Shown here: positions 1 to 6,759 of the stretch, piece by piece | Layout of the letters: every line of letters begins with the position of its first letter | Numbering within the stretch: the stretch's first letter is position 1 | NCBI GenBank assembly: GCA_009785655.1 | Contig: WQVW01000055.1 | Coordinates: 1 to 8,519 of the forward strand | Reading direction: 5' to 3' | DNA length: 8,519 nt | Origin: Oscillospiraceae bacterium | GTDB lineage: Bacteria > Bacillota > Clostridia > Oscillospirales > Oscillospiraceae | Translations under genes and position numbers: made by a program | Notes under the pieces: model-generated | Seen by the model: only the letters and a program-made list of their open reading frames with translations | Databases searched by the model: none | What the model was told of the DNA's origin: nothing

Positions 1-1
1 T

Positions 2-304
2 GAAAAGCGCTATGTTGATGCATGGATTGAGATGGGATTCAACGGTGACGCGGTTGAAATCGCATATGACAGAACCGTGCTGAAAACAGGCAAGCTCAGC
101 TGGGGATATATCGACTCGATCATTAAAAGCTGGCACGAAAAGAATCTGCACACGCCGGAAGATATTTTGAAAAAAGATACCAGATCCACCCAAAATACGA
201 AACCAAAAGCGCGAGAGCAATCGCAGAAATTCAACGCATTGGACATGGACGAGCTTGAGCGGATGGAAAGCTATCTGAAAAAGCTGCAAGAGACGGATGG
301 TTAA
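2..304 (+). CDS. DnaD-domain replication initiation protein, C-terminal part (5' end outside window)
   Basis: The reading frame is open through the left edge, so only the last 100 residues are present. They match the end of a DnaD/DnaB_2 domain: helical, with the family's Y-x3-I-x3-W signature at fragment residues 36-44 (YIDSIIKSW), preceded by aromatic and acidic helix residues and followed by a charged, Lys/Gln-rich linker and a short C-terminal amphipathic helix rich in Glu and Leu (about residues 79-97). DnaD-like proteins in Firmicutes bind DNA and help open the origin or restart forks before the helicase is loaded. The stop overlaps the start of the next gene, an AAA+ helicase loader, by 8 nt, which implies translational coupling and fits a joint role. 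An internal ATG at position 32 is not the start because the family domain extends upstream of it. A phage-derived DnaD paralogue cannot be excluded from this fragment. Confidence 0.85.
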   Translation, partial: EKRYVDAWIEMGFNGDAVEIAYDRTVLKTGKLSWGYIDSIIKSWHEKNLHTPEDILKKDTRSTQNTKPKAREQSQKFNALDMDELERMESYLKKLQETDG

Positions 305-1292
305 TATGACATATGACGGAAAATTATTGGCTCACGCCCGGAGTATTCTGGACGCCCAACGCCGTGCGCGGGAAGAGGTATTCAGCCGCCGGCAGTTGGA
401 GGCGTACACGAAGAATCCCCGAATCCGGGAGCTAGACGCCCAACTGCGCGGCACAATGGCAGAACTGTTGGCTGCCGCGCTGGATAAAGACGCATCTGGG
501 CAGATTGAACAAATCCGCGAAAAAAATCTGGAGTTGCAGCAGGCGCGGCGGCGGGAGATCACCAAGGCCGGATTTGCCGACGGGTATCTAAATGATGACC
601 CGTGCTGTTTCGATTGCCGCGATACCGGATTTATCAATGGAATCGAGCCGTGTGAATGTCTGATTGAATTATACAGACAGGCGCAGAACGCGGCGTTAAG
701 CAGTTTGTTAAAACTCGGCGCGGAGACGTTTGAAACGTTTAGGCTGGACTATTACAGCGACGATCCGAATGCGAACGGCGTGTCTCCCCGGCGCGTGATG
801 GGGATTATTTTTGAGACTTGCAGACAATACGCGAACAAGTTTGGGTCAAAATCCGATAATCAGCTGTTCACCGGCGCACCGGGATTGGGCAAGACGTTCC
901 TGTCGGCGTGTATTGCCAGGGTGGTCGCGGAGGCTGGCTTCTCCGTGGTATATGACACGGCAGGTGCAATCTTTACGAAGTTTGAGGACGCAAAATTTTC
1001 AAGAGAAGAAGAGGACAGGCAGGAGGCCAGAAGAGAAACCAAAAGAATGCTTGAATGTGATCTGCTGATTATGGACGATTTAGGGACGGAGCTTGTTACG
1101 GCATTCACGAAAAGTGCGTTGTATGAAATTGTAAATACCCGGCTGATAACGGGGAAAAAGACGATAATAAGTACGAACATGAGCCAGGAAGCACTGCGGA
1201 GTAACTACACGGAGCAGATCGTATCCCGCCTGGAGGGAGAATATAAAGTGCAGGAGTTCCGGGGTGAGGATATACGCAAAAAGAAATCGTAA
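297..1292 (+). CDS. DnaC/DnaI-family AAA+ ATPase, probable replicative helicase loader
   Basis: 331 residues. Visible parts in order: an N-terminal helical/coiled region rich in Arg and Glu (about 10-90); a cysteine cluster C103, C104, C107, C119 and C121 that looks like a small zinc-binding knuckle between the N- and C-terminal domains; and an AAA+ domain with Walker A GAPGLGKT (193-200), Walker B LLIMDD (256-261), and a sensor-1-like STN (292-294). Members of the DnaC/DnaI family use ATP to open and place the replicative helicase ring on single-stranded DNA. The overlap with the upstream DnaD-like gene supports that role over an IstB-type transposition ATPase, since no transposase is present and IstB lacks this N-terminal half. 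Start uncertain: ATG 297 or ATG 306 (three codons later); neither has a strong Shine-Dalgarno, as expected for a coupled gene. The response regulator begins 18 nt after the stop with no terminator between. Confidence 0.88.
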   Translation: MVNMTYDGKLLAHARSILDAQRRAREEVFSRRQLEAYTKNPRIRELDAQLRGTMAELLAAALDKDASGQIEQIREKNLELQQARRREITKAGFADGYLNDDPCCFDCRDTGFINGIEPCECLIELYRQAQNAALSSLLKLGAETFETFRLDYYSDDPNANGVSPRRVMGIIFETCRQYANKFGSKSDNQLFTGAPGLGKTFLSACIARVVAEAGFSVVYDTAGAIFTKFEDAKFSREEEDRQEARRETKRMLECDLLIMDDLGTELVTAFTKSALYEIVNTRLITGKKTIISTNMSQEALRSNYTEQIVSRLEGEYKVQEFRGEDIRKKKS

Positions 1293-1298
1293 ATTAAA

Positions 1299-1305
1299 GA
1301 GGTGA
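1299..1305 (+). promoter_or_regulatory. Ribosome binding site deciding the response regulator start
   Basis: The sequence GAGGTGA lies 5 nt before ATG 1311. A GTG at 1302 in the same frame falls inside this Shine-Dalgarno sequence and would add three residues, so ATG 1311 is the better start. Confidence 0.8.
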
Positions 1306-1310
1306 GCATT

Positions 1311-2003
1311 ATGTCAAAAAAAGTGCTAATCATCGAAGACGACAACAATATTGCCGAACTTTTGCGGTTGTATATGGAGAAAGCAGGGTTCACCGCGTTT
1401 ATTGCCGAAAACGGGGCGCGGGGTTTAACGGAATTTGAAAAAGTATCGCCTGACCTCGTTCTGCTGGACATCATGCTGCCGATCTTGGACGGCTGGGGCG
1501 TATTGCGAGAGATCCGCACACAGTCTAAAGTGCCGGTGATCATGCTGACCGCAAAAGGTGAGACGGCGGACAAAGTGATGGGCTTAGATGCCGGTGCAGA
1601 CGATTACCTGACCAAACCTTTCGAGGTGGGGGAATTGCTGGCCAGAGTCCGCGCCGTCATGCGCCGCGTGGACGATGAGGCCGAGGGACACAGAAGAAAG
1701 CTGGTATTCGACAAATTGGTGATCGACATGGATTCGTTTGAGCTGTATGTTAATGACAAAAGAGTCGAAGCCCCGCCGAAAGAAATGGAGCTGTTGTTCC
1801 ATCTTGCGTCATCGCCCAACAGAGTATATACCCGCAACCAGCTGCTGGATGAAGTCTGGGGATTCGACTACTTCGGCGACTCCCGCACGGTGGACGTGCA
1901 TATAAAGCGCTTACGTGAAAAGCTGGAAAACGTCAGCGATAAATGGTCACTGAAAACCGTCTGGGGTGTCGGATACAAATTTGAATTAGCGGCGGACAAT
2001 TGA
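1311..2003 (+). CDS. OmpR/PhoB-family two-component response regulator
   Basis: 230 residues, the usual length. The receiver domain (about 3-118) has the acidic pair D10/D11 (IEDD), the phosphoacceptor D53 in LLDIMLP, the switch T80 and the conserved K102 in LTKPF. The winged-helix DNA-binding domain (about 130-226) shows the family pattern, including the recognition helix SRTVDVHIKRLREKL (191-205) and the wing VWGVGYKF (217-224). On phosphorylation by its kinase it should dimerise and bind direct repeats near its target promoters. The likely partner is the sensor kinase 193 nt downstream. The short 18-nt spacing from the helicase-loader gene, with no terminator, suggests read-through from the replication genes, though a promoter inside the upstream gene cannot be ruled out. 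All key residues are intact. The regulon cannot be told from sequence. Confidence 0.95.
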   Translation: MSKKVLIIEDDNNIAELLRLYMEKAGFTAFIAENGARGLTEFEKVSPDLVLLDIMLPILDGWGVLREIRTQSKVPVIMLTAKGETADKVMGLDAGADDYLTKPFEVGELLARVRAVMRRVDDEAEGHRRKLVFDKLVIDMDSFELYVNDKRVEAPPKEMELLFHLASSPNRVYTRNQLLDEVWGFDYFGDSRTVDVHIKRLREKLENVSDKWSLKTVWGVGYKFELAADN

Positions 2004-2196
2004 CAGTTAGGGTGGAGCATCGGACGCCCCATAGGGGATGCCGTCCCCGGCATCCCGTCGTATCCTCGTCCAAACCCTCGTCCCTGCCGGTCGGCAACGG
2101 GAATAAACAAACAGGACACAGCCTGCGGTGCCCTCTACAGGGGTGACGCACCGTCGCAACCGCACCACCAAACCAAACACACAACGAGTCAACACT
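2004..2196 (+). repeat. Hairpin-rich spacer inside the two-component operon, probable degenerate intergenic repeat
   Basis: This 193-nt spacer separates a regulator from its kinase, which normally overlap or nearly touch. It contains a perfect 9-bp hairpin (2035-2056), a CCCC-ATA-GGGG mini-palindrome just before it, two direct copies of CCTCGTCC (2064-2071 and 2076-2083, 12-nt period), and an outer CGGTGC/GCACCG pair (2126-2131 with 2148-2153). The word CGGACGCCCC at 2021-2030 looks like the 3' arm of the element at 3612-3675 with its GCGCAAAGTG hairpin removed. The last 40 nt before the kinase start are A/C-rich and unstructured. No convincing open reading frame, promoter or T-tract terminator is seen. 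It is read here as a decayed non-coding repeat; a regulatory leader is the alternative. Confidence 0.55.
2035..2056 (+). other. Perfect 9-bp stem-loop in the regulator-kinase spacer
   Basis: GGGATGCCG (2035-2043) and CGGCATCCC (2048-2056) pair fully around a TCCC loop. There is no T run after it, so it is unlikely to terminate transcription. It may stabilise or divide the regulator-kinase mRNA and lower kinase relative to regulator. Confidence 0.7.
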
Positions 2197-3606
2197 ATGA
2201 AACAAAGTCTATATTTCAAAAACTTTATATCCACCGCGTTGATCGTGCTCTCCAGCTTTATATTGCTGGGAGGGCTGGCGTTGACGTGGAGTTATCGCCG
2301 GGCACTCAATGAAAATCAGGCGGCAATGCAGCGGGCGGCGAATGAAGCGGCGCGATACATCGGGGCGCGGAGCTTGAACGAAGACTTCGATCTCAGCGGG
2401 CTGGATATCGGCATGTGGCTGACGATGGTTTCTGGCGTGTCAGGGTTTGAGCTGTTGCTGACCTGTGACGAAGGTATCATCCTCTCCTGCTCTGACAGGC
2501 GGTTTACGCATTTGGGCATGGGGATTCCGCCGGACTATATTCCACAAGTCCGGAATGCCGTGCGGTTTTCAACGTTGGGCGGAATCTATACCAGACCCCG
2601 GCATGTTGTCGGTGCGCCGATGACCCGCGCCGTCGGCGGAGAGCGAGAAGTTTTCGGATACCTGTTCCTGTCCAGCGACATAGAGGCGTTCCGCGCCGAT
2701 TGGATGGATTTTTCCGTCGTATTCACACTGATCTCCCTCGGCGTAATGGCACTGTCGGCGATCATCACGTTTATATTCACTAAAAAGCTGGCGGGGCCGA
2801 TAAACGAGATGGCTGTCGCCGCCGGGCGCTTCGCCCGCGGGGATTTTTCTACTAGAGTCAAAGATTTGTGCCGCCAGGATGAAGTGGGGCAACTGACCGT
2901 TGCGTTCAATGCCATGGCGGACTCAATGGAAAGCCAAGAGCGGCTGCGGCGGGAGTTTATCGCAAATGTATCGCATGAGCTGAAGACGCCAATGACAGTC
3001 ATCGCGGGATTTGCCGACGGCATTCTGGATGGGACGATCGAAGACAGCGGGAAGTATCTGGGCGTGATCTCGTCAGAGACACGCAGACTCTCTCGCCTGG
3101 TTAACAGTATGCTGGATCTGTCAAAGCTGCAAGCGTCTGACGAGGTGTTGAAGATGAGTTTTGACATTGCCGAAGTGACGCGTCTGGCATTGTTGAGTCT
3201 GAGCGGCAAGATTGACGACCGGGGCTTGGATGTCACTGCGAATCTGCCGGAAGAGCCGATAAAAACACGCGGAGACCGGGACTCGATAACACAAGTGGTC
3301 TATAATCTGATTGACAACGCGATAAAATTTTCCCGCCCCGGCGGCACGATTGTTATAGAGCTGTGGAAGCAAGGCGGGAAGGCGTTCGTATCCGTGGAAA
3401 ATCAGGGTGAAACGATCCCGGAAGATGAGCTGGCGCACATATTTACAAGGTTCCACAAAGCCGACAAATCCCGCAGTGCCGACCGCGAAGGTGTCGGCCT
3501 GGGGTTGTATATTTGCAAGAGCATTCTGGATAACCACAATGAGGACATATTTGTCAGCAGCAAAGACGGCGTGACAAAGTTTGTATTCAGCTTGACGCTG
3601 GTGTAA
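2197..3606 (+). CDS. Membrane sensor histidine kinase (HAMP-HisKA-HATPase_c)
   Basis: 469 residues from ATG 2197. Membrane segment 1 spans about 10-31; an extracytoplasmic sensor of about 140 residues follows (32-172), with cysteines 90 and 98 in a LTC-x7-C arrangement; membrane segment 2 is about 173-195; HAMP about 196-248. The HisKA H-box FIANVSHELKTP carries the phosphoacceptor H260. The ATPase domain has the N-box N370/N374 (NLIDNAIKFS), F-box IFTRFHKAD, and G2 box GVGLGLYICK (432-441). The G1 box is unusual: NQGETIP (402-408) in place of D-x-G-x-G-I-P, a change also known in VanS-like kinases, so activity is probably kept. It should phosphorylate the regulator upstream. In-frame GTGs at 2128 and 2143 would add a low-complexity, repeat-derived N-terminus; ATG 2197 places the first membrane helix correctly. 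No good Shine-Dalgarno precedes ATG 2197. Confidence 0.93.
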   Translation: MKQSLYFKNFISTALIVLSSFILLGGLALTWSYRRALNENQAAMQRAANEAARYIGARSLNEDFDLSGLDIGMWLTMVSGVSGFELLLTCDEGIILSCSDRRFTHLGMGIPPDYIPQVRNAVRFSTLGGIYTRPRHVVGAPMTRAVGGEREVFGYLFLSSDIEAFRADWMDFSVVFTLISLGVMALSAIITFIFTKKLAGPINEMAVAAGRFARGDFSTRVKDLCRQDEVGQLTVAFNAMADSMESQERLRREFIANVSHELKTPMTVIAGFADGILDGTIEDSGKYLGVISSETRRLSRLVNSMLDLSKLQASDEVLKMSFDIAEVTRLALLSLSGKIDDRGLDVTANLPEEPIKTRGDRDSITQVVYNLIDNAIKFSRPGGTIVIELWKQGGKAFVSVENQGETIPEDELAHIFTRFHKADKSRSADREGVGLGLYICKSILDNHNEDIFVSSKDGVTKFVFSLTLV

Positions 3607-3611
3607 GGGGA

Positions 3612-3675
3612 TGCAGGGGCGGCCGTTGGCCGTCCGAAAATACAGGGAGACGGACGCGCAAAGTGCGCCCCTGCA
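3612..3675. repeat. Compact GC-rich inverted-repeat element between kinase and mnmG
   Basis: Outer arms TGCAGGGGCG (3612-3621) and CGCCCCTGCA (3666-3675) are perfect 10-bp complements. Inside are a GGCC-GTT-GGCC hairpin (3621-3631), a CGTCCG/CGGACG pair (3631-3636 with 3651-3656) and a GCGCA-AAG-TGCGC hairpin (3656-3668). The outcome is a branched or cruciform structure of 64 nt starting 5 nt after the kinase stop. From memory, similar GGGGCGGCC...GTGCGCCCC elements recur between genes in many gut Clostridia; that is background knowledge and was not searched. It has no T run, so transcript ending here is uncertain. It carries no reading frame and resembles a REP- or MITE-like non-autonomous repeat. 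Confidence 0.75.
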
Positions 3676-3691
3676 ACATGGCAATACCCAG

Positions 3692-3697
3692 TATAAT
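3692..3697 (+). promoter_or_regulatory. Possible -10 hexamer of a mnmG promoter
   Basis: A consensus TATAAT lies 35 nt before the mnmG TTG start. The matching -35 is poor: CTGCAA at 3671-3676 with a short 15-nt spacer, overlapping the end of the inverted repeat. A second TATAAT at 3733-3738 lies inside the coding start and is probably chance. Confidence 0.35.
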
Positions 3698-3726
3698 AGT
3701 AAATAAGAAAGAGGACAACGACCACA

Positions 3727-5604
3727 TTGGAGTATAATGCCGGACAATTTGATATCGCCGTCATCGGCGCGGGGCACGCAGGGATTGAGGCGGCGCTGGC
3801 CGCCGCGCGCCTTGGGATGCGGACGATCTGCTTTACAATTAACCTTGATGCCGTTGGTAACATGCCATGCAATCCGTCAATCGGCGGAACAGGGAAAGGT
3901 CACCTGGTGCGCGAACTCGACGCACTCGGCGGAGAAATGGGCAAAGCGGCCGATCGCTGTGCGATCCAGTTCCGTATGTTAAACAGAGGTAAAGGCCCGG
4001 CCGTGCATTCGCCCAGGGCGCAGATTGACCGGCGCGAGTATCAGAAAGTGATGAAACGCACGCTGGAACAACAGCCCGGATTATCGCTGCGGCAAGCGGA
4101 GATTATAGACATCGGCGTGGAGAACGGCGCGGTATCATACGTCAAAACCCGCACCGGCGCGATTTTTTATACAAAAGCCGTCATCATATGTGCCGGGACG
4201 TATCTGAACGCCCGCACCATCGTTGGTGAAGCGGTGCAAGACGGCGGTCCGGACGGCATGTTCGCGGCAGAGATGCTGACCGGACGCTTGCAAGCACTCG
4301 GCCTCAATTTGCGCAGATTTAAGACTGGTACGCCGCCGCGGATCAACGCCCAAACGGTGGATTTTACAAAGCTGGAAACCCAACACGGCGATGAACCGCC
4401 GCAAACATTTGCGTTCGTAGAAGACGGGGCATCGGAAACAGTCCCCCCCATGGAGTCCGCTGTTTGCTGGCTTGCATATTCCAATGAGCAAACCCACGAT
4501 GTGGTGCGTGCGAATCTGCATCGCTCGCCGATGTACAGCGGCGTGATTGAAGGCACCGGCACGCGGTATTGCCCGTCGTTTGAGGATAAAGTCGTCCGAT
4601 TTGCTGAAAAAGACCGACATCAGCTGTTTTTAGAGCCGACGGGACTGGATACCGAAGAGCTGTATCTACAAGGCTTCTCTTCATCCTTGCCGGAGGAAGT
4701 GCAGGTGCAAATGCTGCGGACAATTCCAGGCATGGAACAGGCCGAAATAATGCGCCCGGCATACGCGATTGAGTACGACTGTGTAGATCCGTTGGAACTC
4801 ATCGCCACGCTGGAGAGCAAGAAGATCGCAGGCTTGTACGGTGCCGGGCAATTCTGCGGTTCCTCCGGATATGAAGAAGCGGCGGTGCAAGGCTTCGTTG
4901 CCGGGGTGAATGCCGCGTTGAAGCTGCGCGGAGAGGAGCCGCTAATTATCCGCCGATCCGACGGATATATCGGCGCGCTGATAGATGACCTCGTCACCAA
5001 AGGCACGAACGAGCCGTATAGGATCATGACGTCCCGCTCAGAATATCGCTTGCTGCATCGGCAGGACAATGCGGATATCAGGATGAGTGGGCTGGGACAA
5101 AGCATCGGACTGATTTCGGACGCGCGGCATCACCGTGTATTGGAAAAATACGAAGCGGTAGCGCGGGAGATTGCCCGGTTGAAATCCACATTTGTGCCGC
5201 CGTCAGAATCGCTGAAAGCGTTGCTGGAGTCTGCCGGGGAACCGGGGCTGAAGTCTGGTGCGAGTTTAGCGAATCTGCTGCGCCGCCCGAAGTTGAGTTA
5301 TGATATGCTGGCACCATACGATAAATCCAGGCCGGCACTCGACCCGGCAGTGACGGAGCAGGTGGAAATATCGATCCGGTACGAGGGATATATAGATAGG
5401 CAAGCGCGGCATTTACGCGACTTTGAAAAAATGGAAAATCACCCGCTGCCGGAAGATTTGGATTATTCCACGTTGAACGGTTTACGATTGGAAGCGCGGG
5501 AAAAACTAAACGCCGTCCGCCCAGCGAACCTGGGGCAGGCCTCCAGGGTATCGGGCGTGTCCCCGGCGGATATTGGTGTATTAATGGTGTGGTTGGGCAG
5601 CTGA
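3727..5604 (+). CDS. mnmG: tRNA uridine-5-carboxymethylaminomethyl(34) synthesis enzyme MnmG (GidA)
   Basis: 625 residues, full family length. With MnmE it uses FAD, methylene-tetrahydrofolate and glycine or ammonium to build the cmnm5 group on wobble U34 of certain tRNAs, in the cytoplasm. Seen: N-terminal FAD-binding motif IGAGHAG (13-19), the conserved block GNMPCNPSIGGTGKGHLVRE (44-63) with catalytic-type C48, the second family cysteine C282 in RYCPSFEDKVVRF, the block GLYGAGQFCGSSGYEEA, and the C-terminal MnmE-binding part with YIDRQ and PLPEDLDY through LMVWL. The start is TTG 3727: the frame has a stop at 3700-3702 and no ATG or GTG before the FAD motif. AAAGAGGA (3708-3715) is the ribosome site, 11 nt away, slightly long. 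Tandem TGA-TAG stops end it. Neither mnmE nor rsmG, the usual neighbours, is adjacent. Confidence 0.97.
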   Translation: MEYNAGQFDIAVIGAGHAGIEAALAAARLGMRTICFTINLDAVGNMPCNPSIGGTGKGHLVRELDALGGEMGKAADRCAIQFRMLNRGKGPAVHSPRAQIDRREYQKVMKRTLEQQPGLSLRQAEIIDIGVENGAVSYVKTRTGAIFYTKAVIICAGTYLNARTIVGEAVQDGGPDGMFAAEMLTGRLQALGLNLRRFKTGTPPRINAQTVDFTKLETQHGDEPPQTFAFVEDGASETVPPMESAVCWLAYSNEQTHDVVRANLHRSPMYSGVIEGTGTRYCPSFEDKVVRFAEKDRHQLFLEPTGLDTEELYLQGFSSSLPEEVQVQMLRTIPGMEQAEIMRPAYAIEYDCVDPLELIATLESKKIAGLYGAGQFCGSSGYEEAAVQGFVAGVNAALKLRGEEPLIIRRSDGYIGALIDDLVTKGTNEPYRIMTSRSEYRLLHRQDNADIRMSGLGQSIGLISDARHHRVLEKYEAVAREIARLKSTFVPPSESLKALLESAGEPGLKSGASLANLLRRPKLSYDMLAPYDKSRPALDPAVTEQVEISIRYEGYIDRQARHLRDFEKMENHPLPEDLDYSTLNGLRLEAREKLNAVRPANLGQASRVSGVSPADIGVLMVWLGS

Positions 5605-5631
5605 TAGCATAATTACCGCAACATAATAGAC

Positions 5632-5740
5632 AAAACACCCGCCTCTGCGGAGGCACCCTCGGGACGTAGAGGGCAAAGATGAAGGAATGCCCCAGCCCTT
5701 TTTAGTAAAGAGGGTGCCGACCGCAGTCGGCGGGTGTTTT
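5632..5740. repeat. Long nested inverted repeat, likely bidirectional terminator or MITE-like element
   Basis: Arm 1 (5632-5660) and arm 2 (5710-5740) are near-perfect complements: AAAACACCCGCC pairs with GGCGGGTGTTTT, and GCACCCTC with GAGGGTGC. Each arm also folds on its own: GCCTC-TGCG-GAGGC (5641-5654) and GCCGAC-CGCA-GTCGGC (5716-5731). The two inner hairpins differ in sequence yet both still pair, so the short stems look preserved. The 49-nt centre is purine-rich and carries no gene. The T run at 5737-5740 after the second arm, and the A run at the start of the first, give a termination-like signal on both strands. It lies 27 nt after the mnmG stop, so ending mnmG transcription is its simplest role. 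Confidence 0.75.
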
Positions 5741-5749
5741 ATTCCCCAC

Positions 5750-5768
5750 GGGCGAATGCATCACGCCC
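5750..5768 (+). other. Small hairpin just upstream of the dusB ribosome site
   Basis: GGGCG (5750-5754) and CGCCC (5764-5768) pair around a 9-nt loop containing ATGCAT. It lies 9 nt before the AGGTGA ribosome site at 5778-5783. Five base pairs is short, and a function is not shown. Confidence 0.35.
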
Positions 5769-5787
5769 ATGATTTTGAGGTGATACG

Positions 5788-6759
5788 ATGAAAATCGGCA
5801 ACATAGAAATCTCATCCCCGACGGCGTTGGCACCGATGGCTGGTGTGTCTGATGTGGCGTTTCGCGCGATTTGCCGCGAATTTGGGGTGGGGTTGACTTA
5901 CACGGAAATGGTCAGTTCCAAGGCGTTGGTGTATCAAGATCGCAAAACACGCACGCTTTTAGGTGTGACGGTGGGGGATCATCCCGTCGCGGTGCAGATA
6001 TTCGGCTCTGACCCCGAATGCATGGGGGAGGCCGCGGGTCTGGCACTGGAGATATCCGGGGCGGATATTGTCGATATCAACATGGGCTGTCCTGTGAACA
6101 AAATCGTCAAAAACGGTGACGGCAGTGCGCTGATGCGTGACCCCGATAAAGCCGCACGCGTGATTGAGGCTGTGGTGAAAAGCGTTGGCGATAGAGCACC
6201 GGTAACGGTAAAATTCCGCAAAGGCTGGGACAAAGGCAACGTCAACGCGGTGGAATTCGCGCAGATGGCAGAGTCCTCCGGCGTGTCGGCAATCGCTGTG
6301 CATGGACGCACCAGGGCGCAGATGTATGAAGGCCGCGCCGATTGGGATATTATAAGGGAAGTTAAAAAAGCCGTGAAAGTCCCGGTGATGGCAAACGGCG
6401 ACGTGTTCGCCGCTGAGGACGCGAAGCGGATATTCGCATACACCGGGGTTGATGCCGCCATGGTCGGCAGGGGGGCATTCGGTAACCCGTGGTTGTTCGC
6501 ACAGATCAACGAAATGCTCAACGGAGAAGAGGTGCGCCCCGCACCGACAGCTTCAGAGAGAGCGGACACGGCGATGCGCCAGTTCCGCCTGGCTGCCGAA
6601 CTGAAAGGCGAAAAAATAGCGTGCCTGGAGGCACGGAAGCACTACGCGTGGTATCTGCGCGGCGTGCCGCACGCCGGGTATTTTAAAGCGCAGATCATGA
6701 AAGCCGAGACGCTGGACGATCTGCAAAAAATAACGGAAGGGATCAAAAGAGAGCTATGA
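5788..6759 (+). CDS. dusB: tRNA-dihydrouridine synthase, DusB type
   Basis: 323 residues, normal length. It is an FMN enzyme that uses NADPH to reduce specific uridines in the tRNA body to dihydrouridine. The TIM-barrel opens with the FMN-site motif LAPMAGVSD (14-22). The catalytic cysteine C101 lies in DINMGCPVNKIVKNGDGSAL, and the chain continues with VKFRKGWD (141-148), VHGRTR (171-176), GNGDV-like ANGDV (202-206) and the phosphate-binding GRGAFGNPW (228-236). The C-terminal helical domain carries the tRNA-contacting RKHYAWYLRG (283-292). The start ATG is set by TGAGGTGA (5776-5783) 4 nt upstream. The last four bases overlap the sigma-factor start (ATGA), so the two are translationally linked. 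The upstream repeat at 5632-5740 separates it from mnmG, although both modify tRNA. DusB assignment rather than another Dus subtype rests on overall motif spacing. Confidence 0.95.
   Translation: MKIGNIEISSPTALAPMAGVSDVAFRAICREFGVGLTYTEMVSSKALVYQDRKTRTLLGVTVGDHPVAVQIFGSDPECMGEAAGLALEISGADIVDINMGCPVNKIVKNGDGSALMRDPDKAARVIEAVVKSVGDRAPVTVKFRKGWDKGNVNAVEFAQMAESSGVSAIAVHGRTRAQMYEGRADWDIIREVKKAVKVPVMANGDVFAAEDAKRIFAYTGVDAAMVGRGAFGNPWLFAQINEMLNGEEVRPAPTASERADTAMRQFRLAAELKGEKIACLEARKHYAWYLRGVPHAGYFKAQIMKAETLDDLQKITEGIKREL

Noticed and set aside
2000..2028. Perfect TTGACA at 2000-2005 as a -35 for a kinase promoter
   Set aside because: At 17 nt spacing the sequence is GACGCC, nothing like a -10; no nearby alternative hexamer was found.
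2064..2083. CCTCGTCC direct repeats as a CRISPR-like or iteron array
   Set aside because: Only two 8-nt copies with a 12-nt period; there are no further copies, spacers or associated genes.
2128..2196. Upstream GTG starts (2128, 2143) for the kinase
   Set aside because: They would add a basic, Thr/Asn-rich tail encoded by repeat sequence in front of the first membrane helix and have no properly spaced ribosome site.
1868..2234. Reverse-strand reading frames covering the regulator-kinase spacer
   Set aside because: They are made mostly of the hairpin repeats and the regulator 3' end, overlap each other in different frames and have no ribosome site.
2586..3777. Long reverse-strand reading frames (2586-3236 and 3121-3777) opposite the kinase gene
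   Set aside because: They mirror a well-supported kinase and the mnmG start, have no ribosome site, and their proteins are low in recognisable motifs; they arise from GC-biased codon use.
4135..5656. Several reverse-strand reading frames opposite mnmG
   Set aside because: The + strand encodes a complete MnmG with all motifs; the opposite frames show no family features or start signals.
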